A stretch of 64,000 nt of DNA from Rhipicephalus microplus (taxonomy: Eukaryota; Arthropoda; Arachnida; Ixodida; Ixodidae): contig NC_134705.1 of assembly GCF_043290135.1 (NCBI RefSeq), positions 41,010,771 to 41,074,770 on the forward strand. The letters are read 5' to 3'. Below the pieces are notes generated by a model that had not been told where the DNA came from, did not search any database, and saw nothing but the letters and a program-made list of their open reading frames with translations. Shown here in pieces: positions 8,965 through 20,752 of the stretch. The first letter of the stretch is position 1. The number at the start of each line of letters is the position of its first letter. Position numbers and translations under genes: made by a program.

Positions 8965-11900
8965 GTCACGGCTATAGTGGTGTGGCAATGCAACTGCAGG
9001 GGATTCCGGCAAAAGCGGAATTCCCTGCTGCAGTACGTAGCCGCATCCACTGACACTCCTGATGTTATCCTCTTACAAGAACCAAATTGTCCGCCTTGTT
9101 TGTCAGGCTACAACACGCTCTTGGGCGCCTCTCTTTTTGTGGGAGCCCTAGTTTCCAAACATGTCACATGTCACGTGCATACCACTAGTAGACATCCCTC
9201 ACCAAATAATTAAAATATTTACGCAAAGCTTGTTTTTACTAAACGTGTACAGTTCCCCCCGTTCGCGTACGCACTGCTTTGACCGCCTTCTCACGAAATT
9301 GGGAGTTTTTGGCGGGTTCGTGTGGTTTGCAGGGATTTCAACGCTCCACATAAAGTTTGGGGTTATGTAAAATTGCAGGCCAAAGGAACACGCTTGTGGA
9401 ATGATATTTATAACATGAGATACACTTCACTAACTGACCCAGAGCGCCCCACTCGTATTGGCAACAGTATATCACGTGACACCTGCCCTGACCTCACCTT
9501 TGTACGCAATACGGGCCCGGTGGTAGCGCAAGGTTCTCTAGAGGAGCACCTTGGCAGCGACCACTATATTGTGGCGACCATTCTACCATTTACTGGTGCC
9601 CGGAAGACCAAGCGGCGTTTACGCGTTACAGACTGGGTCAAATTCAGGGAACGTCGCCGGGACCCGCCTGAGAGGCATGGTTACGAGCGAAGGCTTGACT
9701 CTCTTACTCAAGATATTGAGGCCACCACGCGCACAAGATGTACTACCACCAAAACACTGGACATTGACCCACATTTACTTCATCTTTGGGACGCGCGGAG
9801 ATGATTGACACGGGGATGGAAACGCGAACATCTGAATCGGAAACTGAGAAAAAGAATAGATCTAATTACGCGGGAATCTCAAGAATACGCAGCAACCCTC
9901 ACCAGAAATAACTGGCGAGGATTCTGCAACCGGCTTTCAGGAACAATAGGCACCGCAATAACATGGTCGATTCTTCAATCCCTCACAGACCCCACCACCA
10001 CGTAAAGAAAAACATTTCAACAGTCGCACATCCTAATACACGAGTATCGGGACGACCCCTTAAGACTTCTCAGTGAGCTCGAAAAACATTTCATTCCGAC
10101 AGGCCCAGAACCGCATTACCCTGACTATCCACACGTAGGCGAGACAAATGAATTGTTGGATGCAGATATCATGGTTGACGAAGTACGGGTAGTGTTACAA
10201 GATCTACACCATAACACGGCACCGGAAGCAGACAACATTCGGCTTACTACACTCCGCCACCTAAGTGATGTGGATATCACCCACCTCACCGGTATGTTCA
10301 ATGAATACTGGCGCCAAGGCACGCTTCCCCAAGCATGGCGACACGCCGATATTTCGTTCATTCCTAAGCCGGGCAAACTAGTTCAGGTTCGAAACCTACG
10401 TCTCATATCCCTAACCTCCTGCATTGGCAAGCTGATGGAACATGTACTCTCGGGACGTCTGCAGCCCTTCTTAGAACAGCAATCCTTCTTTGCGCATTCT
10501 CAATGCGGACACTGAGCTCATCTATCGGCCAAAGATGTACTGTTACAGCTGCGGGAGGAAGTCCTAGGGCCTCCATCTCGCGCCCAAACGAGAGCACTCA
10601 TTGCTTTAGATTTGAAGGGGGCCTTCGATCATGTTGAATACGACCTCATCTTTCGCAATTTAGACGAGTCGCATTGTGGAACTCGAATGTGTAACTACAT
10701 CCGCTCATTTCTTCTGGATTGTATGGCTACTGTGGGAATGGGACCACATCCTGGTACGATCCACCTTACAGGACATGGGCACCATAGGGCCCCGCTCTTT
10801 TCCCTACATTATTTATTATCGCACTGGCAGGGTTTCCCGCTTGCTCGACCAGATCCCTGATGTCACCCATGCTATTTATGCGGATGACATCACTATCTGG
10901 TCGACATGGGGCTCTGATGGAGCCATCCAGGATCAACTGCAAAAAAGCAGTGGATGCTGTCACTGAGTACGCTAAAAGAGAGGCTTGCAAAGTGCTCCTC
11001 AAAAGTCAAAGCTCATCGTTATGCGCTCCCGAAGCAGTAGCCCTTATCCACCAATTATTGTGCACGTGGATGGCATACCCATACCACATGTCCCTCGTGC
11101 CCACATTTTTGCACTACATGTTCAAGCGGATGGCAAAGCTGACTACACCATTGGCCTATTATCTCGACAAGTTGACCGAATACTGTCCATGATCCGGCGG
11201 GTTTCAAATCGGTGCTCAGGGCTTAAAGAAGAAGACCTGCTGCCCTTGGTGAAGGCCTGCTTGATCAGCCGGCTGACATATCACTTGCCTTTCCAGCGGT
11301 TGACCCAATCGCAACATACGCATAGACGCCATGATCCGCAAAGTGACAAAGCTGGCCCACGGCATTCCGAGCTTCACTTCCACACGTCTTCTTGTTAAGT
11401 GGGGGACACACAACGCACTAAGCGAGCTACTCAAGGCAGATTGGATCAGTCAGTGACAACGCCTCCTACTCACACTTACTGGCCGCAATCTCCTCTCACG
11501 CCTCAGATATTCCATCCTACCACTTGAGATTGAAACCCGCCCCACGCCCTTATCGCCTGCGATACGTAAAATACTAACTGTTCATCCTTTACAACGTAAC
11601 ATGCACACACAGGATGACATGGACCGGCGCAAATGCCGCGTACGATACGTCAGTCGTATGCTCTAAGACATCCCGGAATCGCATACTCTTTACAAGGACA
11701 CAGCCCGAACTCGCGAAGGTTACACCTCGGTAGTGTTAGATGGCCCCGATTCTCTGCAGGACTTGGCTGCTATGCGTGGGACACATGCCACTCACGGCGA
11801 AATTCTTGGAGTCACTCTAGCGATACGATACGCTATGCGTATTCACCGTGAGGTCTACATATTGTCAGACTCGCAACAGGCATGTCAGGCCTTCCTGTCA

Positions 11901-12486
11901 GGACATGGCATCCCAAGAGCGGCCCATCAAATTCTCAATCGAATTCCACCGAGTCAAACAGTACTTTTCACATCCACTTACTCTGGACTCCTAGTCATGC
12001 CTCTCTGCCGTGGAATGAACGCACACACGCTGTTGCCCGCGTAATTTCCCTCCGGGTGGCTCGGCAAGACGGGTCAACCATTTTGGAGTGGGGGATTCTC
12101 TTCTCACCTGCGAAGACATTCTTCGTCACTACAGGAACGTCTGTCACATTCGGAGCACCCCACCACCGACTTATTTCTCGCGAGTGGGGGCAGTAGCATT
12201 ACACCAGCTACAGACTAAAACATTTCACAATCTAGTATCACTTCATAAATTCTACCTGCAGTGCTATGCAGACCGTTGCCCCGGCTGTGGAAACTCGCCC
12301 ACGACCTTCCATGTCTCGATCAAGTGCACTGCGAACATCTTTCCTCCCTCATCTGCTTTCCTTCACCCTTTACGTAACGAGGAGGTGTGGGATGATGCTC
12401 TCTGCGATGGACCTCCCGAGGTCCTCCAAGCTCCAATACAGCGGGCCCGGCTCGTCGCTGGAGTCGTCCTAGGGACCCCGGACTAG
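8965..12486 (+). pseudogene. LINE ORF2 (endonuclease, RT, RNase H)
   Basis: The order of domains is visible despite about ten frame changes. Endonuclease: VWQCNCRGFRQKRNSLL (8980) with LLQEPN, then DFNAPHKVWGY (9330) and GSDHYIV (9560). RT fingers: ISFIPKPGKLVQVRN and SLTSCIGKLMEHVL (10330-10450). RT palm: DLKGAFDHV (10605) and YADDITIW (10877). RNase H: HATHGEILGVTLAIRYA with LSDSQQACQAF (11790-11900) and WTPSHASLPWNERTH (about 11985). Tail: CPGCGNSPTTFH (12276). Together these would nick DNA and prime reverse transcription there. Key active-site residues of RT are still legible but no continuous frame remains. Confidence 0.8.
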
Positions 12487-12545
12487 GGGTTCCTCCCACG
12501 CCCTCCTTCTCCATGCTTTTGTGAATAAAGACGTTTCTCTCTCTC

Positions 12546-12790
12546 ATTCACCACCCTTTCTTTTAGCAATTTTTGTGGGCGCGCGCTTCCCTAGCAACCG
12601 GAGCCCCCACCCTGCCACGCTTCGGTGTCGGCAGCTGTCAGCAACAGCTGCGGGTGCGCGCGCTTATCATCTTCCTAGTAACCGGAGCCCCCACCTCCTT
12701 GACTTGAACGTCACTTGCCACCGCCTCAATGCAGTGCGTTTGAAACGAGTTTGTAGCGTTTGTGCTGCCAGCGTATGTGTAGCATTTGTG
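12546..12790. repeat. Two direct GC-rich repeat units between the LINE copies
   Basis: A unit containing CGCGCGCTT and GCAACCGGAGCCCCCACC occurs at about 12577-12611 and again, diverged (AGTAACCGGAGCCCCCACC), at about 12655-12692, a period of 78-80 bp. Tandem 5' monomers can act as promoters in LINEs, and the position just before copy 2 fits that idea, but nothing shows it directly. Confidence 0.45.
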
Positions 12791-13026
12791 TTGACAAGAC
12801 GTGGACATCATGGCCGTCAATTACAAAGATAGGTTCAGTTCTTCGCCACTCCTTCTCTTGCCGTTTTCGTTTCCAACGTGACCAGTTTTTTACGTGAATT
12901 TTGGTGCTGAAGTGAACATTTTAATTGCCGGGAGTACCTGTGTGTGTTTGAGCTTCGACGGATCTCCAATCCTTTTAATTAGCCTCGCTGAGTGAAGAGC
13001 GGGTGCCGGCCTCATTAACCCTAACG

Positions 13027-14693
13027 ATGACAGCGTTGAGGACAAGAACGCGCGTTCCGCCACAGTCTACTGCCACCATGGAGTACACAGTCACAGGCAC
13101 AGAGCTTCAGCCCTCTGCGTTTATTCCAGATGAGTGGAAAGAAGTACTCAATGCACGACAGAAGCGCCATACCCAGAAATCCAAGACCAACGCGCTTTCC
13201 AAATCGGAAAACGCCAGCGTTGCTGCCCAGCCATAACTCGTCCATCAAGACTCCGTCAAGACGCCAGCGGAGAAAACAGGCACCAAAGCGTTCGCGGCAC
13301 GCCTCAGACATGGCGCGATACCACAGTTACCGACGGATGATTTCAAGGTTGTTTATCGGCCAAACGCTGGCATCAACATGGCAGCGTTCACAGAGCGAGA
13401 ATTGCGGGCCGCGTTTCGGGACAGTAGCAGCCTTGTGGAGTCCAGCGCCCAGGGTGCCCTCACACGCATCAATATGGTGAAAAATGTTTTCACAATGACA
13501 ATGGCGCGCCGCAAGAGAGCGGCCAAGTACGCACAGATAAGGCAGAACACTCTCCGTGGCAAACGATTGCAGTCAATGCCTACATCGCACCCCCGGATCG
13601 ATCCATCCAAGGTATTATCTATCGAGCATATAATGTAGAATCGCCTCAGGAGATCCTGCAGAAACTACGGTGATCTAATCCACTGCTCCCCATTGTGCAG
13701 GCTCGGGACATGGGCCGCACATCAAAGTAAGTGCTGATCAACTTCATGTCCTAGACTCTGCCAGAGTCAGTCAAGTTTTTCGGCTAAGCCTTTGGAGTCT
13801 ACTCCTTCCGGCCCAAAGTGAAGGTTTGTACGAAAGAGACCTCTGCCCAGAATCCACGCGCTCCCATTGCCTGGACTGAGGAAAGCAACACCCGGCCGAC
13901 CAGCAGTGCTCCGCCGCTTGCATTGCCTGCAGTGTAGCTCACAAGACCGGTGACATACTTTGCCACCATCAATACCAGCGTGGCAAGACCCAATGGGGAA
14001 GAAATTCCACATGACAGCAGCCCCAGGAGACGCCGGACATTCACTTCGACCAGACTTCATTTGCTGCTTTGAATTCGGCAACTGATGGACAACCAGGAAG
14101 TAGGAGTCTGAAACATAACACCCCGAGCGACGCCAACGGTGAACCAAGACCCGCAAAAGGTGAGCAGTGTAAGGTGGCGTCTCCCATGGCTCCAGTAGTC
14201 GCTCAAATTCGATAGATCTCCACTATCAGTCCACTATAGACCATCTCACTAAAGAAAAGCAGGACCTGAATCAACAAATCTCATTAATCCTCGAACGTTT
14301 AAATGAACTCACACACGCCAAATTTGCCCAACCTACTCAGTGCCATGAAGCAGTCGAAATTCGGGACTCTCTTCCGGCAGACGTAGGCGATCATTGAGAC
14401 CAAAATCAATCCTTAGCTGACGACCATCTACCCAAGAAAAAGCGTCTTCTAGAAATCACCCACGATTTGTCTGACGCATCTGCTCGAGCCCTTGAGAAGC
14501 ATAATAATAAAGTAGAAGAAAGAGTGGATCTCAGCTTCACACAAATGGCGGAACAATTTGCTCTTCTGAAAAAGGTTATTACAGACCTAACGACTAAACT
14601 TATCATCCCCCGAGCCCCCTCCATTAGCTTATCTCGCCTACTGATGGCTTCTCGCCCCTCCGATAAGCCCTCGTTCCGCAAACCATTCAGCAT
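13027..14693 (+). pseudogene. LINE ORF1 (gag-like) of copy 2
   Basis: An ATG at 13027 opens MTALRTRTRVPPQ, and EYTVTGTEL with DEWKEVLNARQKRH follow in the same frame. The gag-like strand is TDDFKVVYRPNAGINMA (about 13330), then a helical stretch to 13630 and RDMGRTSKVLINF (about 13708, allowing for a stop). The Cys/His knuckle zone (13880-14050) is badly decayed. The final block (14400-14650) is a coiled coil in which EKHNNKVEERVDL and FALLKKVITDLTTKL keep heptad spacing. It ends in the same open frame that continues into ORF2. Confidence 0.6.
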
Positions 14694-17600
14694 GTGGCAA
14701 TGGAATTTTAGAGGCCTACAGCGCAAAAAAGGTAACTTATTCCTTCACCTGCAGCAGGCGACGCCACCGCCAGGTGTCATCGCCGTACAGGAACCAAACA
14801 AACAGTGCAATTTAACAGGCTATTGTGCTATACAGCCGCAAACTTCTCCCCCCCCCCTTTGGGTCACCTCTTATGTTCATCATAACATTACACATGTTAC
14901 CCATGACCTCTCCAATGTATATTACGACTGCGTCTTCCTTGAGCTCCTGCCACGCAATTCTCGATCTTCCACCTTATTTATATTGAATATCTACAGCCAT
15001 CCCCGCGGAAAAGCAGCTGACCTGTTGCGCTCGCTCACACGAGTCCTCTCTATCGCAGGCGCCATGCCTATAGTCATAGTAGGGAATTTTAATGCCTCAC
15101 ATGTTGAATGGGGATATAGGGCCTCTTTCTTGAAAGGACGACAACTCTGCAACTTCATAAAACAACAGCGGCTGTCCTTTGTGACGGATACCATGTAAGC
15201 TACCTACATAGGAAACAGTGTGAGCAGCGACACGCGCCCAGAATTAACGCTTGTTAAGGACATCACTCAGTTACAATGGGAGAACACTGGCCTCACCTTA
15301 GGCAGTGATCACTACATAATTGACGTCATGCTTCAGGCCAGTAACCTTAGACCGCGGTATCAGCTCAAAGCTATTGTAGACTGGGATGAATTTAGAAAAC
15401 AGCGTGCGCTGAAACAGGCCACCTCTATTTCAGACTATATGATACATGGGTCGCTGAGCTACAAAAAGATCTGGAATTATCGACTAAACAAGCACCAACT
15501 GACCATGCAAACGATAGAGTGCATAGCTGTTTGATGCACTTATGGGAGGCTTACCAGAATATGGAAAGACGCTGGCTCAGGCAAAAGTACAACCGCACAT
15601 TGTGGCATGGCATGAAGACGACTCTCGACCTCATCACAGAGCACGCCAATAATCTTGTCTCTCAACAATGGTCGCAATTATGTAATCGGCTCGATGGAAG
15701 CCTTGACTTTAAGAAAACTTGGTCTTTTCTACATAACTTATCAGAACCATCAAAATCGAAGGCTGAAACTGACAAACTTATAACACGACTAATTCACTTA
15801 ACGAAGGAGCGCGGACAAAACATAGTGCAAACTCTAATTCAAACCTACTTTCTGCAGCATGCGACCGAGTCCATGTCGGAATTTGGGGGCCTTTCCAACC
15901 AAGATTGAAACCATCCCATAACGGAGGCAGAAGTTAGCGCTGCATTGCATCAGCTGCGCCCCACCTCAGCTCCAGGACCTAATCACGTCACCAATAAATC
16001 GCAACACAACCTGGACGCAGGCTCAGTTAAGGTTCTAACTGAGTATTTTAACCACCACTGGAAACAAGGCACACTGCCTCCCCAGTGGAAACATGCCAGG
16101 GTGACATTCATCACAAAGCCTGGCAAACCACTCGACCTAGCTAACATGCACTCTATGCCCCTCACGTCATGTGCAGGCATACTTATGGAGCACGTCATCC
16201 TCAATCGCCTTAACAGATTCATGGATACAAATCACCTCTTCCCTCCTTCTATGTTTGCATTCAGGGCAGGATTCTCCACCCAAGATGTGATGCTCCAGCT
16301 CAAAAAGGAGGTACTAAATCGCGACTTCCCACATCTTACAAAAGCAGTATGGGCACTTGACTAAAGCATTCGACAATGTCCGGCATGCGGCCATTCCGAA
16401 GAACCCCAGTGCACTCAACGTGGGGTTCCACATTTACAAATATGTTGCGGCCTTTTTAACGAACGAACCATCGAGATACACCTAAGATCGGTTAAATATC
16501 CGACCTCTACCCTCGGAAGTAGGGGCACTCCGTAAGGAGCCGTCCTCTCTAATTTTTTTTATATAACTGTGATTCCTCTCGCGCCCTACAACACTCACTG
16601 TACGCCGATGATATCACACTTTGGACCACCACGGGCAACTGTGACACAATCGAATACAACCTCCAGAGAGCAGCACTAACGGTACGAAAATACACGTGGA
16701 GCATTGGCCTCAGCTGCTCAGCTCTTAAATCTGAACTCCTTCTTATTCGTCTCAGGGACCCTTTCCCTCTAGAAATATCCGTATGTTTGGATGATCAACT
16801 CATCCCTCAGGGAAACAACATCAAAGTTCTAGGCCTCCACAGTTCCAATTATGGCTCCGATTCCATTGCCATGAGTACTATACGGCGCGCGGTGCAGATA
16901 ATATCCGCCCTCATAAAGAGAATTTCTAATCGCCACAGAGGCATGCGCGAAGCGGACACCCCCTCCCCCCATGTCCAAGCATTCTGCTTGTGTAAAGTTA
17001 CGTATTCCCTCCCTTATCTGTCCCTTTCACTTCAAGAGAGGGTTCAGATAGATCGCCCCATTCGCGCAACATATAAGCCTTGCACCTGCCTAAGAGTACC
17101 CCAACGAGCAATCTTCTACAGTTGGGGGTGCGTAACACTAATGATGAACTAATCGAAACGCACCTCATCAGCCACTATGCCCGACTTTTGCAATCTGAAA
17201 CAGGAAGCCTGCTCCTTCAGCGCCTCAAGGTCAACCTCACAAAATGCACCACCTCCACGAAATCCCCCCAGAACACATTAGCGACTGTCTCTTGATACTA
17301 CCATTGCCTACATATACCAACCCCATCCATTATAACGACCGGTGGATAGCCAGAGCAAAATCGCTTCATAAGCGCCGCGAATCTTCGACTCCGGTCGCTC
17401 ATGTCGATGCCGCAGAATACTCCTATCGTCCTGCCTTCGCGGTGGCAGTATTAGGTGACGCCAACAAATTACCTTGTAGTGCCACCTTCGACCGAGTAGC
17501 TCAACCTATTGAGGCGGACGAAGCAGCGATTACGTAAGCAATTGCTCACACCCGGGCGAAGTATATCTTCTCAGACTCACAAACGACCATTTGTAATTTT

Positions 17601-18171
17601 GCTGTGCATCGAATTTATGCACCTGTACCCCATATCATACAATTCCTTCCTTCCCTTCAACAAATATTCACCATTTCGTGAGTTCCCGCGCATTGTGGTC
17701 ATCTCGGGGATACTGCAGCCGTTCATGAGCAAGCACGAGCCCTCGTCAACCAGACAGTGGATGGCCTGCCTTGCTTACGCAGTGCGCGAGAGTGCCTATT
17801 CACCTACCCTGACATTACTTTACATTACCGCAATTCTGCGTGATCTATCCACCAGCCCGTAAATCACTGTCTCAGACTGAGCAAGTCGTTTGGCGCCGAC
17901 TCTAAACGGGCACCTTGATTTCCCCCTTCATACATTCCAGAATTCATCCACATGACACCTTACCTCATTGTCGCCTCTGCTCGAGTTCATGAGCCAACTT
18001 TCATCATACATATAGAAGTTGTCCAAACAAGCTGAATCCCCCCCCCTAGGGGGAGCTGAGTGACAGGAGCGATGGGAGGCTGCTCTGCGCAGCTCACGAC
18101 CGAATGACCGATTCCGGATCGTACGCTGGGCTATAGGAGTCGCCGAAGCGCGTGGACTTTCGGCCACCTAG
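14690..18171 (+). pseudogene. LINE ORF2 of copy 2 (endonuclease, RT, RNase H)
   Basis: Endonuclease begins MWQWNFRGLQRKKGNLFLHL (14692) with AVQEPN, then IVGNFNASHVEWGY (about 15085, the usual GDFNA changed to GNFNA) and GSDHYII (15300). RT: PTSAPGPNHV (15962), FITKPGKPLDLANMH and SCAGILMEHVI (to 16200), FRAGFSTQDVMLQL (16260), KAFDNVRHA (16365), YADDITLW (16601). RNase H: FSDSQTTICNFAV (17570) and VPAHCGHLGDTAA. The tail keeps PHCRLC and ends VAEARGLSAT. The change of Asp to Asn in the GDFN motif removes an endonuclease active-site residue. There is a fused frame with ORF1 (14467-15198) and many later breaks. Confidence 0.75.
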
Positions 18172-18272
18172 AGTGGCCTGAGGGCTCATCGAATTCTTCT
18201 TCCCTGACCTCATCCCCCTCCTTCACCTGACCTAGTTTCTGCGTCGTTATTAAAGATTTTTACTCCTCCTCG

Positions 18273-18462
18273 TTGCTAACGTGTATTGGAACCTCATATC
18301 GCATGCCGTTGCCACCTCGCCCATTCGAGACACGTCTCCGTACAGACTTGTACACCCTTTCCTACACCGGAGACAGAGTCTTTGTGGTGACCATGTACCT
18401 CGCACCCAACCTCACTTGTGACGCCGTTGCTGCGCAAATGGACGCGGCAACACACACACAAA
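18273..18462 (+). pseudogene. Endonuclease-like fragment, 5' piece
   Basis: In the open frame from 18273, the stretch VTMYLAPNLTCDAVAAQMD resembles the central strand of endonuclease/exonuclease/phosphatase domains (V-x-Y-x-x-P-N). It stops where a dispersed repeat begins. A matching C-terminal piece lies beyond that repeat, so the two may be one split domain. Such domains occur in LINEs and in Helentron-type rolling-circle elements, and I cannot decide which this is. Confidence 0.35.
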
Positions 18463-18960
18463 GTGGTTCTAAGAGAGAAAGGAAGAGAAACGTGAGCCCC
18501 GTAACTGTCTGCTTCAGGGAGCGACGCCTCAACAGTAGCTCACAAGAGATGGGGGTGAGGAGGGATTAAAAGGATAGGAATAAAGGTGTACAGAGGGAAA
18601 GAGAAATGAGGTAAGCCAGAGAGCAACGAGACATCGAGGGTATAGGAGAGATAGGAAAGATGGAAACATGGTCCCAGGAGTCCGAGGACGGGGCACCACT
18701 TGCGAGAGCTCTTGTCGGCGTCATGAGATGGCGTAGGGCAAGTCCGGTAGGTCATAGCTGCGCTGTCGTCGAAGGTCGGCGTCAGGAGATGACGTAGGGC
18801 CAGCCCAGTCGGCCAGAGCTACGCTGACGTCGGAGATCGCGAGGGCACAACTGGTCGGCACGGAATCCAGTGAGCGAGTCCGACGCGGCAATAGTAAGTG
18901 TGTGTGTGTGTGTGTCTGTGTGTGTGTGTGTTTGCGCTTTAAAGTATCTGACCCCGTCAT
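18463..18960 (-). repeat. Dispersed repeat of unknown class, copy 1
   Basis: The reverse strand shares an ordered set of blocks with plus-strand sequence at 28872-29190: CGCGATCTCCGACG, CCCTACG-CATCTCCTG, GTGGTGCCCCGTCCTCG, TTTCCTATCT, a pyrimidine-rich middle, GTGAGCTACTGTTGA and GGCTCAC followed by T-rich sequence. This copy has a tandem duplication of about 60 bp (about 18716-18833) where the other copy has one unit. It carries a (TG)n tract at its plus-strand right side. No coding content; a SINE or LINE 3' end are the likeliest identities. Confidence 0.55.
18898..18931. repeat. (TG)n microsatellite
   Basis: Alternating TG run with one TC interruption, at the edge of the dispersed repeat. 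A short CA tract occurs at the repeat's other edge (18450-18460), so the two flank it in inverted fashion. Confidence 0.9.
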
Positions 18961-18984
18961 CTTGGTTGGTTACTTTAAAGTGAA

Positions 18985-19198
18985 TGAGAGAAAGAAGAGC
19001 AGCGAGTAATTGGTGGAGTACATGGAGATAAAGTACTCTATGCAGTGTCCGGCTACCATTCATGGAAGTTGCATTGATCTCGCCTTTACCCAAGACTGTG
19101 ACGTGGGCATGCTTCTCAAAGACCCTTTGACTGTACACTCTAGCGACCAGGCTGAGATTATGGCCGTCAGGTACAATGACAACACTAACAGGTGCTGA
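18985..19198 (+). pseudogene. Endonuclease-like fragment, 3' piece (possible Helentron-type)
   Basis: The frame ends HGSCIDLAFTQDCDVGMLL, then DPLTVHSSDQAEIMAVRY and a TGA at 19196-19198. The pattern C-I-D-L-x-F followed by H-x-S-D-x corresponds to the last strands of an AP-endonuclease-like domain (usual ending SDH, here SDQ). It continues the 18273-18462 fragment across a repeat insertion. Assignment to a rolling-circle element is a guess from memory of similar tick sequences. Confidence 0.35.
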
Positions 19199-19361
19199 TG
19201 AATGTGTAAATTAATTGTAACGGTACAAATTCTCGTCTCGTCATTATTTATGCTATTAAAATTACTACGCCGCGTACTCTCGGTGGCAGAAATGCATTCG
19301 CATTTCCTCACGATCTCCTTCGGGGAGATGGGGGCATTTTTTATAATATATAATCTTAACT
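19199..19361. other. No recognisable feature
   Basis: AT-rich sequence between the endonuclease-like scrap and a gypsy relic. It may be the 3' flank of the former. Confidence 0.5.
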
Positions 19362-20165
19362 TCCGTGATCAGACTCGACAATAGGTTCGGACTGCCCAAA
19401 GATATATTCTTGAAATCTGGTCCAGCCGCGAACAATGGCGAGCATTTCTTTTTCTATCTGTGCGTGTTGCTGTTGTCTTTTTGTTAGCGAACGTGATCAA
19501 TGGGCAATCGGTTGCCCATCCTGAAGAAGAACAGCTCCTAGACCACGCTGCCTGGCGTCTACGAACAGCGTCACAGACAACTTCTTAGTTAAAGTCAGCA
19601 AGGATAGGGGCCCAGGTGAGTGTTTCTAGGAAGTGGTGAAAACTAACGTCTTTCTGGTCGGTCTAGGCCAATACAACGTCTTCTTTCGAAAAATCGCGAA
19701 GCGATGCAAATAAGGTGGACATGTTCCGGACGAAGCGAGCCACGAAGTTTATTATGTCGAGAAAAATTGAAGAGTTCCTTAAGGTTTTGCAGAGGCCCCA
19801 CTTCCATGATGTCTCCCACTCTGCTGAGGTCCAGGCACACTTCTCCTTTCGTGAGAACTTGACCCATGTATTGGACCAAGGGCTGCAGAAAGTTGCACTT
19901 TTTCTTATTCAGTTTCAAATTGTGTATTCTGCATTTCTCTAGCAAGGTGATGAAATTGTTGTCGTGCTGCTCTCGCGATTCTCCCCACACCAGGGTGTCA
20001 CCAATTGCGACAACTACGCCCCTCAGCTACTCCAAAATTGCTTGCATAACACACTCAGTAATATCTGGGGCGGGAGATATGCAGAAAGGCATGCGCAGAA
20101 AGCTATAACGATAGGGCGCGCCGTCTTGACTTTCTTCGGGGACGTTCTTCCGAGATATGTTTACT
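19362..20165 (-). pseudogene. Mag-like gypsy RT and RNase H fragment
   Basis: Minus-strand blocks in order: RYSFLRMPFCISPAPD (RT, usual PFGISSAPE) near 20110, GDTLVWGESREQHDNNF (the YVDD-type region, with the catalytic pair lost as IGDT) near 19990, NLKLNKKKCNFLQPLVQYMG, then RNase H with LFVDARQRGLGAVLLQDGQP (about 19560) and QIEKEMLAIVRG. Frame changes occur near 19990 and 19640. It ends inside RNase H at about 19362. Its family resembles the relic at 3.35-6.62 kb, but the two pieces cover different domains and are not contiguous. Confidence 0.7.
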
Positions 20166-20171
20166 AGAAAG

Positions 20172-20752
20172 GAGGTGAGAAGGAGTGTATTCCTTTCAGT
20201 GACACTGTTTTATTCTGTTGAGCTTGTGGGGATGTTGGCCACTGCACCAACGTGTACCCGCCGCCAGACTCACCCGTGTGCCGTATACCTGCGGACTCAG
20301 AAGTAAACCACAACTGCACTCCGACATGTGCCATTGGCTCGGGTAACCGTGTCACTGGCGACAGCAGTTGCCTGAAACACCTCAAGTGTGTTCGCAACCA
20401 AGCAGCAAAACAACCTAAGAAACCACACAAACCAGCCCCTTGCTGTTTAAAGTCAGAGGGCGAGGAATCGCAGTGTGACTGCGGATGAGAAGCGACCCGA
20501 AAGAGCCGTTTTAGAACACGCGCGCCGTCGAAAATCCATGCCGTGGAAACACGACAACAAGGACAGTGGCATCTAAGGTCGACATTGATGCTGAAAGCAA
20601 TTTCCCAGGACAATGCGAACGCACAACCCCTTCCGAGAACCAAGCTCCAAGAAGCCTGCTTTGCGCATTGCAACCCACTGGCGGACACGGAAAGCTTTGC
20701 GCAAGCCTTCTCTCCCTCTGCCGAATATAAAGTCGTCACACCTCCTATCACA
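20172..20752 (+). pseudogene. LINE ORF1 fragment (Cys/His knuckles), split by gypsy A
   Basis: Plus-strand reading gives an ACGDVGHCTNVYPPPDSPVC block, then HNCTPTCAIGSGNRVTGDSS, the spacing of the second and third knuckles of LINE ORF1 proteins (CAICGGxHxTGDxxC with one Cys changed). A basic stretch follows (KQPKKPHKPAP). A stop (20486-20488) and frame change separate this from a frame open at 20543 that runs to TPPIT at 20752. That frame continues in phase at 28729, beyond gypsy A, into a coiled coil. It is therefore the target gene of the gypsy A insertion. Confidence 0.6.

Larger units (their letters stand above)
7216..12545 (+). mobile_element. RNase H-bearing non-LTR retrotransposon, copy 1 (near full length, decayed)
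   Basis: A two-ORF LINE of the I/Jockey-like type: ORF1 with Cys/His knuckles and coiled coil, then ORF2 with AP endonuclease, RT, RNase H and a Cys/His tail. The 3' end is natural: stop TAG at 12484-12486, AATAAA at 12524-12529, then a CT-rich end. Both ORFs are broken by many frameshifts and stops, so it is immobile. It is followed head to tail by a second, different copy of the same general type, separated by only about 250 bp of GC-rich repeated sequence. Confidence 0.8.
12790..18265 (+). mobile_element. RNase H-bearing non-LTR retrotransposon, copy 2 (near full length, decayed)
   Basis: Same architecture as copy 1 but a distinct subfamily: the endonuclease and RT motifs align while the intervening residues differ widely. 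The 3' end is natural: ORF2 stop TAG at 18169-18171 after a GLSAT terminus, a short UTR and ATTAAA at 18249-18254. The 5' boundary is uncertain and may include the GC-rich repeat units at 12577-12692. Many stops and shifts make it inactive. Confidence 0.75.
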
